Shown piece after piece: positions 9,431 to 16,275 of a DNA stretch of 64,000 nt (the stretch's first letter is position 1; each line of letters begins with the position of its first letter). The DNA is from Bacteroidia bacterium (lineage in GTDB: Bacteria > Bacteroidota > Bacteroidia > CAIKAF01). The stretch lies in assembly GCA_016742095.1 (NCBI GenBank), contig JACVCJ010000003.1, positions 75,250-139,249 of the forward strand, read 5' to 3'. Position numbers and translations under genes: made by a program. The notes beneath the pieces were generated by a model. It saw only the letters and a list, made by a program, of their open reading frames with translations. It was not told the origin of the DNA and made no database searches.

Positions 9431-10717
9431 TTATTTACGGATCATCAGCTTTTCGGTTTTCACGGTAATACCGTCCGTAAGCTTCACTATATACATTCCG
9501 TTCGTAAGGTTGCTGAGGGGCAGCTGCCACTGGTTCATACCGGCGTTGGCTGCTTTGCTTTCGTTCAGTACGAGGCGGCCGCTCATATCCAGTACCTGCA
9601 GTTGCATTTTGGCGTTGTTCACCGAAGTGAATACGATCTGTGCGTTATCCGTAGCCGGGTTCGGGAACAGGGCCACAGCGGGGATGGTGCTGTTCGGCTC
9701 TTCTACCGATACGGTACCTACCTGGCGTTTTTCGAATTTGTATTTAGCACTGCCGGCACCTACAAATTTTGTAAAGCGCAGCTGCCAGATGTTACCCGGA
9801 ACGTCTTTGATAAAATAGCTCAGTGAATCGAACACAACCCACTGGAAGGTACTGTAATCAAGTTCTTTCCATTTATCACCCATTACGTTAATGTAATCGG
9901 CGCTCAGGGTATAATCCAGGTAGTCGGCATCGTCGGCAGGCAGACCTTCGGCTTTCACCAGTTCAATACCTTCGTTGGCAAGTACACCGGTTACGGCCAG
10001 ACCATAGTTCGGGCTCGCGGGGTCAGATTCTACGTAACGGGTAAACACCAGGTCGAAAGTGGTTTTATCCGGCTCGTCGTTTGTTGTCTGATCGGTAGCA
10101 AACGTATAATAAATAAAGTTTTTAGAGGTCAGACCCTGTTTAGAGATCGTTTTCGTCTGCTGGTTAGAACCATCCAGGTCTGCAACCCAGATCGTGTAGG
10201 CAGAAGTGGTAGCACCCAGGGAACGGATCCAGATACGTTTCCATACGCCTGCAGATGTTTTGAAAACAAATATTTTATTACCGATCACATCGTGTGTAGT
10301 GCTGTTGTATACACCCCAGCCATAGTTCGGGTGACCGGTGGCTCCGGTTTCGAAGGCTGAACCTGTCCAGGTCTCATCAGAATCGATGCAGGGCGTAAGG
10401 GTCGCTGTTGAACCTGTAGAGATACCGGTAGTATCAATGTTACCATACCATACACTGGTATCACCGCTGCATTTAAACAGCTGGGCACCGAACGCACCGT
10501 TAATACGGATAGACGCCGAATAAGGCGTACCTGTATAGAATTCCAGGTCACGTGTATTGAAGGTAACGGCTCCTACTTCGCCATTGGCCAGGCTGTAGAA
10601 TACTCTGTTTTTATAGTTGGGGGACGTACCGGTTGTTACAGAATCCTCAACCCAGGCCTGACCAAATAAACCATTCAGTGTTGCCAGAGCTGCAATCGAA
10701 AGTAGAACTTTTTTCAT
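9431..10717 (-). CDS. HmuY-like domain on a T9SS type A anchor
   Basis: A 428-residue exported protein: signal peptide 1-20 (ends LFGQ), HmuY-like region about 95-340, and a type A T9SS sorting domain about 350-428 (ALFPNPATDN ... LMIRK). The HmuY assignment comes from direct comparison with the lipoprotein two genes downstream: FIYYTFATDQ/FMFFSFKDGG, FDLVFTRY/FDLIFTQY, MGDKWKELDYS/MGYNWKKFNFD and WQLRFTKFVG/YKMRFLSFVN line up in the same order. It is the first gene of the operon, 5 nt before the TonB receptor. This suggests a T9SS-delivered surface heme-capture protein that supplements the lipoprotein; that role is inference. Confidence 0.85.
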   Translation of the reverse strand: MKKVLLSIAALATLNGLFGQAWVEDSVTTGTSPNYKNRVFYSLANGEVGAVTFNTRDLEFYTGTPYSASIRINGAFGAQLFKCSGDTSVWYGNIDTTGISTGSTATLTPCIDSDETWTGSAFETGATGHPNYGWGVYNSTTHDVIGNKIFVFKTSAGVWKRIWIRSLGATTSAYTIWVADLDGSNQQTKTISKQGLTSKNFIYYTFATDQTTNDEPDKTTFDLVFTRYVESDPASPNYGLAVTGVLANEGIELVKAEGLPADDADYLDYTLSADYINVMGDKWKELDYSTFQWVVFDSLSYFIKDVPGNIWQLRFTKFVGAGSAKYKFEKRQVGTVSVEEPNSTIPAVALFPNPATDNAQIVFTSVNNAKMQLQVLDMSGRLVLNESKAANAGMNQWQLPLSNLTNGMYIVKLTDGITVKTEKLMIRK

Positions 10718-10745
10718 TATATTAATCTTTAAATGTAAGACGTGG

Positions 10746-10776
10746 CAAAGGTATACCTGCTATATTGGCTCTGCAA
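10746..10776 (-). promoter_or_regulatory. Promoter of the HmuY/TonB operon
   Basis: On the minus strand a TTG at 10776-10774, a 20-nt spacer and TACCTTTG at 10753-10746 match the Bacteroidota housekeeping promoter. The ATG follows at 10717, leaving a leader of about 20 nt. Confidence 0.75.
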
Positions 10777-10785
10777 TGCTCACTT

Positions 10786-10814
10786 TTAGGTAAATTGGTA
10801 CCTAAGATTAGGTA
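10786..10814. promoter_or_regulatory. Putative metal-responsive operator (DtxR/IdeR-like palindrome)
   Basis: A perfect 7-6-7 inverted repeat TTAGGTA-N6-TACCTAA (10786-10805), followed 2 nt later by a third TTAGGTA copy (10808-10814). It lies about 10 nt upstream of the -33 element of the heme operon. The half-site TTAGGT and its inverse ACCTAA are those of DtxR/IdeR-family iron-dependent boxes, although the spacing here is one base longer than the classical 19-bp box. A role in iron control is inferred from the operon it precedes. Confidence 0.5.
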
Positions 10815-10837
10815 AGGCCTTTACCGCAATGAGGTAC

Positions 10838-10861
10838 AAAAAAAGAGCCCGGAGGCTCTTT
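10838..10861 (-). terminator. Terminator after the S74/T9SS gene
   Basis: Stem AAAGAGCC/GGCTCTTT (10842-10849, 10854-10861) with a 4-nt loop, followed on the minus strand by a T run. It lies about 27 nt past the stop at 10888. Confidence 0.88.
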
Positions 10862-10887
10862 CATCAGTACAATTCTGCAAACACGCA

Positions 10888-12417
10888 TTACCTGGAAACG
10901 ACCATCTTTTTCGTATCCACCAGTTTTCCATCTACGATCAATGAATATACGTAAATGTCTGCGCTGAGTTCTCCGGCACTTACGCTAACAATATGTTCTC
11001 CCGGGCCTGCCAGGGGAATTTCTTTGAGTTTTACGCCGGCAATGCTATACAAAATGATGCGTGCTTCCGCTATACCTTCCGGTAAAAGACAGCGAATACG
11101 CGTACTTTCCCCGAAAGGATTCGGTTCATTCTGGAAAAGCAGGGCTTTTACGTCCTGTTCTGCATCATGTGTTCGTCCTGCATCCATCAGCGCACGCACC
11201 TGTTCCTCCAGTTTTTCAATACGCAGTTGCTGCTGCTCAATAATGTCCTGTTGTTCTTTGATCCCTTCAGTGAGGTATGGAATAATACCTGTATAGCGCA
11301 GCGACAAATAGCCGTCATCCCCCGTACTCACCAGGTGTGGCAACACTTTCTGTACGTCTTGCGCAATAAAACCCGAATGCTCTTTGTCATCAAAACGGAA
11401 TGCTTCAAAGCCGTCCTTTTTAAACCGGTAGGTTACCCCCGAAAGGCGACGGATCACCGAAAGTGCACTTTCGATAGGTACAATATCCTGCTTAAAACGT
11501 TTATCAGATCCTTCCGTAAGCGTGGTAGAACAATAAATACTGCCGTATACCTGTAAATTATAGCCCAAACTTGGGGCGCCTCCCACACCGAAATTACTGT
11601 TTGTGTATATACCGGTGGTGGTATATGCATTCAACTCCTGGTTACTGTTGAACCGCAGGTAATTGATACCATGTACCCCGTTATTGTTCATCAGCAGGTT
11701 CGTGGTCGCGGTGTGGTTTCCCAGGTTGTCCTTAAAAGAAGCCAGACTTACAGTATTTCCGCCGGAGATACTGAGATTATTTCCGCTGAGAGTAAGGGTT
11801 TGCATCAGTGGCGCAAGACTTACCGCGTTACCGTCCGAAATAGAAAGATTCGTACCGCTGAAGCTTAGTGTCTGGTTCGAAAGAGCCGGCAACGCCTGTG
11901 AAGAAAGCAGGCCGTTGGCGTCGGTCACTACCATACGGTTGCCTGTACCCGCCAGGGAAGCAATGCGCGTATCTCCGTTCACATGCAGCTTTGCAGACGG
12001 GTTTTGTATGCCAACCCCTACTTTGCCGTCCATATTCAGCTTAAGTACGGATATTACCGGGCTCGAATAGGTGGTGCTCACAAAATTATCCTCACTCAGC
12101 GAATACGAAGAGCGGAAGTCCATTCCCGGAACATTTTCGGCTGAAGGCGACGTAAGCAGATTCGACACTACAGACACATCCCACAGGTTCGAAATAAGGC
12201 TTTCCTCGTTTACAAAACTCGGCTGAATATTATTAATTCTCATATACCTGATGGAGCCGTATGGGGCGCCGAACGCGGTGGCATTACGGAATTCGAGTTT
12301 CGCTGCCGTCGGACTGGCGGTCCCGATCCCGGCATTCCCCGTAGAAGGAAATGTATTCTGGGCAATGAGCGTTGCATGGGTGAAGAGCGTTCCTGCAATC
12401 AAAATGTGTATTTTCAT
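10888..12417 (-). CDS. Tail-fibre-like protein with S74 chaperone domain and T9SS type A signal
   Basis: A 509-residue protein from the ATG at 12417; an in-frame ATG ten codons upstream (12447) is possible, but MKIHILIAGTLFTHATLIAQ is the better signal peptide. Residues about 30-295 contain fibre-like repeats (LSGNNLSISGGNTVSLA and relatives). A peptidase-S74/intramolecular chaperone domain starts at the SDKRFKQDI motif (cleavage-type Ser codon at 11506-11508) and includes HSGFIAQDVQKVLP. A short coiled coil (EQQDIIEQQQLRIEKLEEQV) follows, then a type A sorting domain from LFQNEPNPFG to MVVSR. S74 domains trimerise phage fibres and then cut themselves off; whether this one still cuts is unknown. 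Monocistronic, with its own terminator. Confidence 0.85.
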   Translation of the reverse strand: MKIHILIAGTLFTHATLIAQNTFPSTGNAGIGTASPTAAKLEFRNATAFGAPYGSIRYMRINNIQPSFVNEESLISNLWDVSVVSNLLTSPSAENVPGMDFRSSYSLSEDNFVSTTYSSPVISVLKLNMDGKVGVGIQNPSAKLHVNGDTRIASLAGTGNRMVVTDANGLLSSQALPALSNQTLSFSGTNLSISDGNAVSLAPLMQTLTLSGNNLSISGGNTVSLASFKDNLGNHTATTNLLMNNNGVHGINYLRFNSNQELNAYTTTGIYTNSNFGVGGAPSLGYNLQVYGSIYCSTTLTEGSDKRFKQDIVPIESALSVIRRLSGVTYRFKKDGFEAFRFDDKEHSGFIAQDVQKVLPHLVSTGDDGYLSLRYTGIIPYLTEGIKEQQDIIEQQQLRIEKLEEQVRALMDAGRTHDAEQDVKALLFQNEPNPFGESTRIRCLLPEGIAEARIILYSIAGVKLKEIPLAGPGEHIVSVSAGELSADIYVYSLIVDGKLVDTKKMVVSR

Positions 12418-12553
12418 AAATATAGATATTACACGATCTTTCCGCAATGCGAAAGCAGAGAGCCCTGCTTTTTACGTCAGGGGTGCATACTATTTATGAA
12501 AGAGGGGCTATGGCAAACGGTCTTCTCCGCAGAAGAAAACAGAAGGGTAAATT

Positions 12554-12910
12554 TTAATAGATCGGAATAACCTCCGTGATCGTCTCGCCCGGTTTTACCT
12601 TTACGATACCCGAACCGATCTTGGTACCTTTGCTCACATCGCAGTTCAGCACCTGGTCAACCGGCACTTCCTCCAGTGTGGTATAATCTGCCTGATCGTA
12701 CAGGGCCAGACCGTTGTAGTCCGTGGTCAGCGTTTCATCCACGTCTTTCTGGTGCAGGTGTACCGTAGCATTGGGCACACGCAGCTTGGTAATACCGTCG
12801 ATCACAATGATACGCGCAATACCGTGACGGGGCTTTTTGTAGCACGAAGTGCTGGTAGCGGCAAATACAACGAGGACAGTGAGTGCAAGTAGTTTCAGAC
12901 TGCTTTTCAT
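12554..12910 (-). CDS. Small lipoprotein of unknown function
   Basis: From the ATG at 12910 the product is 118 residues, with a lipoprotein signal (ATSTSC, Cys23). This start is chosen over one 14 codons upstream because it begins the signal peptide directly. The remainder (ARIIVIDGITKLRVPNATVH and on) looks like one beta-sandwich domain similar to carboxypeptidase-regulatory or transthyretin-like folds. A TATATTTG element (minus strand, 12943-12936) suits a promoter just upstream. I do not recognise a specific family, and neighbours give no clue to function. Confidence 0.75.
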   Translation of the reverse strand: MKSSLKLLALTVLVVFAATSTSCYKKPRHGIARIIVIDGITKLRVPNATVHLHQKDVDETLTTDYNGLALYDQADYTTLEEVPVDQVLNCDVSKGTKIGSGIVKVKPGETITEVIPIY

Positions 12911-12987
12911 AACACGAATGCAAAAGTTATTTCTACAAATATAAATATTCATTTGTATTAACGAATATTAACCCTTAAAATTCACTG

Positions 12988-13107
12988 TTTTCGGGCGTGG
13001 GCAGCCCGCAGGCCCTGTTCATGCGCCCTCCCGGCTATACGCTCAGGCCCGTGCCGGGGCCTTCCGCTGCTATCCGGCACGCGGGATTGTTTCTCCGTAC
13101 CCATATC
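12988..13107. repeat. GC-rich noncoding element, probably a dispersed Bacteroidota intergenic repeat
   Basis: About 120 bp of GC-rich sequence between AT-rich flanks, running from TTTTCGGGCG to GGCACGCGGGATTG. It contains CCCGCAGGCCC and the TTCCGCTGCTATCC core followed by CACGCGGG. This pattern resembles the GC-rich intergenic repeats I recall from many Bacteroidota genomes (a stretch starting TCGGGCG and closing TTCCGCTnnnATCC...CACGCGGG). It has no coding support. Only one copy is seen in the window, so the repeat nature is recalled rather than shown. Confidence 0.45.
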
Positions 13108-13133
13108 CACCCCGGCTGCGCCCCCGAAACATT

Positions 13134-13166
13134 TTGGCCGTACCGTTCTGTATTTTTGTACTTTTG
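13134..13166 (+). promoter_or_regulatory. Promoter of pheS
   Basis: TTG at 13134-13136, a 22-nt spacer and TACTTTTG at 13159-13166. The last base of this element is the first base of a possible GTG start at 13166, which rules out that start and supports the ATG at 13187. Confidence 0.65.
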
Positions 13167-13186
13167 TGCGTCATTTTTCAATCTAT

Positions 13187-14179
13187 ATGCAGGATATCAT
13201 TCAACAGCTACAGGCCGAGGTCGATGCCTTTGTTATTTCGGATGCCGCCACCAGGGAAGCGTTCCGCCTTACATTCCTTTCTAAAAAAGGAAGCATCTCC
13301 GTGCTGTTCGATGATTTTAAAGCCCTGCCCCCCGATCAGAAACGCAGCCTGGGCGCCCCGCTGAACGTACTCAAGAAAAATGCCGAGGAAAAATGGAATT
13401 CGGCCGAATTCAGCCAGGCCAAAAGCAGCGCTTCTGATATAGACCTCTCCCGCCCTTCCGGCTTTATGCCCCCGGGCAGCATTCACCCGCTCAACCTGGT
13501 CAAACACGAACTCATCGGCGTTTTCCAGGGACTGGGTTTCGAGGTGGCCACCGGTCCGGAGATCGAGACCGACTGGCATAACTTTACCGCGCTCAATATG
13601 CCCGAAGATCACCCCGCCCGCGATATGCAGGACACCTTCTTCGTACAGACCGATCCGGCCATCGTGCTGCGCACGCATACTTCGCCCGTGCAGATCCGCA
13701 CCATGCTCAGCCAGAAGCCGCCCATACGCATTATTGCGCCGGGTCGCGTGTACCGCTGCGACAGCGATGCCACCCACTCCCCGATCTTCCACCAGATCGA
13801 AGGACTGTACATCGATAAAAAAGTAAGCTTTGCCGACCTTAAACAGGTGCTCTATTACTTTGTAAAAGAGATCTTCGGCGACGACGTAAATATCCGTTTC
13901 CGTCCCAGCTTCTTCCCCTTTACCGAGCCTTCGGCCGAAATGGACATCGAATGGGTAAAGAACGGCGAAAAGCGCTGGATGGAGATCCTGGGCTGCGGTA
14001 TGGTAGACCCTAATGTGCTCCTCCACTGTGGCATCGACCCGGAAGAATATACCGGTTTTGCCTTCGGACTGGGCGTAGAGCGTATCTGCATGCTCAAATA
14101 CGGCATCAGTGATATACGCCTGTTCCTGGAGAACGACCTGCGCTTCCTGCGCCAGTTCGCTACCGAAAAACTGGTTTAA
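13187..14179 (+). CDS. pheS: Phenylalanine--tRNA ligase alpha subunit
   Basis: A 330-residue protein matching bacterial PheS. It has an N-terminal coiled-coil tRNA-binding arm (about 1-85), then the class II catalytic core with HPLNLVKHELIGVFQGLGFE, DNFxxLNxPxxHPARDMQDTF-type sequence (HNFTALNMPEDHPARDMQDT), the motif 2 region GRVYRCDSDATHSPIFHQIEG, and motif 3 FGLGVERICMLKYGI. It charges tRNA-Phe with the beta subunit PheT, whose gene is not in the window. The ATG at 13187 is chosen because the earlier GTG overlaps the promoter. Its stop overlaps the stop of the convergent amidase gene by 4 nt, both reading from the palindrome TTAA. Confidence 0.97.
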   Translation: MQDIIQQLQAEVDAFVISDAATREAFRLTFLSKKGSISVLFDDFKALPPDQKRSLGAPLNVLKKNAEEKWNSAEFSQAKSSASDIDLSRPSGFMPPGSIHPLNLVKHELIGVFQGLGFEVATGPEIETDWHNFTALNMPEDHPARDMQDTFFVQTDPAIVLRTHTSPVQIRTMLSQKPPIRIIAPGRVYRCDSDATHSPIFHQIEGLYIDKKVSFADLKQVLYYFVKEIFGDDVNIRFRPSFFPFTEPSAEMDIEWVKNGEKRWMEILGCGMVDPNVLLHCGIDPEEYTGFAFGLGVERICMLKYGISDIRLFLENDLRFLRQFATEKLV

Positions 14180-14967
14180 CCCATATCTATACTAAAATTG
14201 TCGGCGTCCGCCGCAAAGGGAAATTTCTGCCGGAAGGTTTCCAGCTCCTGCCCGTCTAAAACGGCCTGTATCCAGGTTTCGCGAAACGCTCCGGCCTTTG
14301 CCAGGGGTTTGCCGAAAAAGTCCAGAACCACACTGTCGCCCGCGTGCAGTACATCACTGCCGTCCTTCCCTACCCGGTTCACTCCCGCTACATAAGCCTG
14401 GTTCTCTATGGCCCGGGCTATCAGCAGCTGTTTCCAGGCATAGTTGCGGCGTTCGGGCCAGCTGGCCACGTACAGCAGCAGATCGTAGTCCGCCTCAGAG
14501 GTCCGCCTCGAAAACACCGGGAACCTAAGGTCGTAACAGATCAGCGGCAGTATCCGCCAGCCCTTGTACTCTATGATGGTTTTAGAATTCCCGGCCGTAT
14601 AATGTTCATTTTCCTTCGCCAGGGAAAACAAATGCCGTTTGGAATAGGTCTGGCAGATGCCGTCGGGCTGTACCCAGTAAAAGCGGTTGAAGAAATCCTC
14701 GTCTTCCCGCGTGATAAAACTGCCACAGACCACTTTGCCATACTGACGCGCCCATTGCAGCATACGGTCATAGGTTTCGCCCACGGGTTCCTCGGCCAGG
14801 GCTTCGGCACTCATACTGAACCCCGTACTGAACATTTCGGGCAGCACCCACACATCGGCATCCTGCGGCGCGGCAGGCAGCCATTTGTCCTCTATATGGG
14901 CCAGTGTACGTAATTTATCCTCCCACACAGGGGCAAACTGTAAAAGAGCTATATTCAGATCCTGCAT
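14176..14967 (-). CDS. Nitrilase-family omega-amidase (YafV/NIT2-like)
   Basis: A 263-residue carbon-nitrogen hydrolase. The catalytic Glu-Lys-Cys triad is visible: Glu in PEMFSTGF (about residue 44), Lys in YSKRHLF (about 113) and Cys in LICYDLRFP (about 147). The sequence resembles YafV/NIT2 omega-amidases, which hydrolyse 2-oxoglutaramate (and 2-oxosuccinamate) to the keto acid and ammonia. It overlaps the upstream aminotransferase gene by 13 nt, so the two are translated together. That pairing matches the known glutamine transaminase-omega-amidase route, where the amidase removes the product of glutamine transamination. Confidence 0.93.
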   Translation of the reverse strand: MQDLNIALLQFAPVWEDKLRTLAHIEDKWLPAAPQDADVWVLPEMFSTGFSMSAEALAEEPVGETYDRMLQWARQYGKVVCGSFITREDEDFFNRFYWVQPDGICQTYSKRHLFSLAKENEHYTAGNSKTIIEYKGWRILPLICYDLRFPVFSRRTSEADYDLLLYVASWPERRNYAWKQLLIARAIENQAYVAGVNRVGKDGSDVLHAGDSVVLDFFGKPLAKAGAFRETWIQAVLDGQELETFRQKFPFAADADNFSIDMG

Positions 14968-16109
14968 AAGATATCCGCTGCTTTCTTAAGTGTATCATCA
15001 TTTTTGGCAAAGCAGAAACGCAGCATTTTTTCGTCCCGCTTGTCCGTGTAAAAAACCGAAAGGGGAATAGAGGCTATTTTATGTTCACGGGTCAGACGCA
15101 TGGCAAATTCCAGGTCGTTCTCCTCGCTTATTTTCTTGTAACAGATGTTCTGGAAATAGGTACCGCTCGAGGCTTTGGCCGTGAACCGCGAACCTTTCAC
15201 GGCCTGCAGGAACAGGTCGCGTTTGGCCTGGTAAAAGGCAGAAAGACCTTTCAGGTCGTCGTAGCGGGCCAGCATTTCGGAAAAGGCGTACTGCATGGGC
15301 GTATTCACGGCAAATACATTGTACTGGTGCACCTTGCGGAATTCGGCCGTAAGCGCCTCCGGGGCCAGTACATAACCTATTTTCCAGCCTGTGGTGTGGT
15401 ACGATTTACCGAAGGACGATACCACGAAACTGCGGCCGGCCAGTCCGGGAAAACGGGCCACGCTCTGGTGCTCGTAACCGTCGAACAGGATATGTTCGTA
15501 TACTTCATCGCTCAGCACAACGATGTCCGTTCCCAGCAGCAGTTTTTCCAGCTTCTGCATATCGGCGGCGTTCAGGATGCTGCCCGTGGGATTATGCGGC
15601 GTATTGATGATGAGCATTTTGGTGTTCTTGGTAATGAACTTGCGCACTACGTCCCAGGGCACCGAATAATCGGGCGCCGTAAGCGGAACGTGTTTACAGA
15701 TACCGCCCGCCAGTTCCACCGCCGGAGCATAGCAGTCGTAAGCCGGCTCCAGTATGATCACTTCGTCTTTGGGACGCACCACCGACAACACCGCGGTAAA
15801 AATGGCCTGCGTGGCGCCCGCCGTAACCGTGACCTCGGTTTCGGGGTTATAGGATGCGGAGTAGAACGTTTCGGTCTTGGCCGCAATACGCTCGCGCAGC
15901 AGCGGAAGGCCCGCCATGGGCGCGTATTGGTTGTGCCCCGCCTTCATGGCTTTCTTAACCTCGTTGAACAGAGCCGGGTCTGCTTCAAAATCCGGGAAAC
16001 CCTGCGACAGGTTCACAGCATTATGCTCCCGGGCCAGGGCCGACATAGTTGTAAATATCGTGGTCTTGATGGAAGGGAACTTGGTAGAGTGATGAATGGA
16101 AAGTTGCAT
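14955..16109 (-). CDS. Methionine/glutamine-type class I aminotransferase
   Basis: A 384-residue PLP aminotransferase of fold type I, close to YbdL and kynurenine/glutamine transaminase K enzymes. Seen: NLSQGFPDFEADP near residue 33, the cofactor segment NTPHNPTGS (about 168), SDEVYEHILFD (about 200) and the PLP lysine in SSFGKSYHTTGWKIGY (about 233). YbdL-type enzymes transaminate methionine, histidine and aromatic amino acids, and use 4-methylthio-2-oxobutyrate with glutamine in methionine salvage. The overlapping omega-amidase gene supports glutamine as amino donor. Upstream 16110-16275 contains the motif TAAGATTCGTTAAC (16183-16196) that recurs elsewhere in the window. Confidence 0.93.
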   Translation of the reverse strand: MQLSIHHSTKFPSIKTTIFTTMSALAREHNAVNLSQGFPDFEADPALFNEVKKAMKAGHNQYAPMAGLPLLRERIAAKTETFYSASYNPETEVTVTAGATQAIFTAVLSVVRPKDEVIILEPAYDCYAPAVELAGGICKHVPLTAPDYSVPWDVVRKFITKNTKMLIINTPHNPTGSILNAADMQKLEKLLLGTDIVVLSDEVYEHILFDGYEHQSVARFPGLAGRSFVVSSFGKSYHTTGWKIGYVLAPEALTAEFRKVHQYNVFAVNTPMQYAFSEMLARYDDLKGLSAFYQAKRDLFLQAVKGSRFTAKASSGTYFQNICYKKISEENDLEFAMRLTREHKIASIPLSVFYTDKRDEKMLRFCFAKNDDTLKKAADILCRI

Positions 16110-16216
16110 GAATTTGGGTATCTGTTCTACAAATTAACGTAAAACGGCCCCCTTTGGGTTCACACGTTAATAACTTTTATCCTAAGATTCGTTAACGCTC
16201 CGGCCCCTGTTTATGC

Positions 16217-16251
16217 AAAAAACGGACTCCCTGTATAATAGGAAGTCCGTT
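16217..16251 (-). terminator. Terminator after the 687-residue T9SS cargo
   Basis: Stem AACGGACT/AGTCCGTT (16221-16228, 16244-16251), with an extra CC/GG pair inside, followed on the minus strand by six T. It lies 24 nt past the stop at 16276. Confidence 0.85.
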
Positions 16252-16275
16252 CAGTGAGGCGGGAAAAAGTATCCC

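Noticed and set aside
10888-12417. Prophage tail-fibre gene
   Set aside because: The S74 and fibre repeats resemble phage proteins, but a signal peptide and a T9SS sorting domain are present and no other phage genes lie nearby.
13166-13186. GTG start for pheS
   Set aside because: The GTG overlaps the TACTTTTG promoter box and would precede the expected transcription start. The ATG at 13187 is used.
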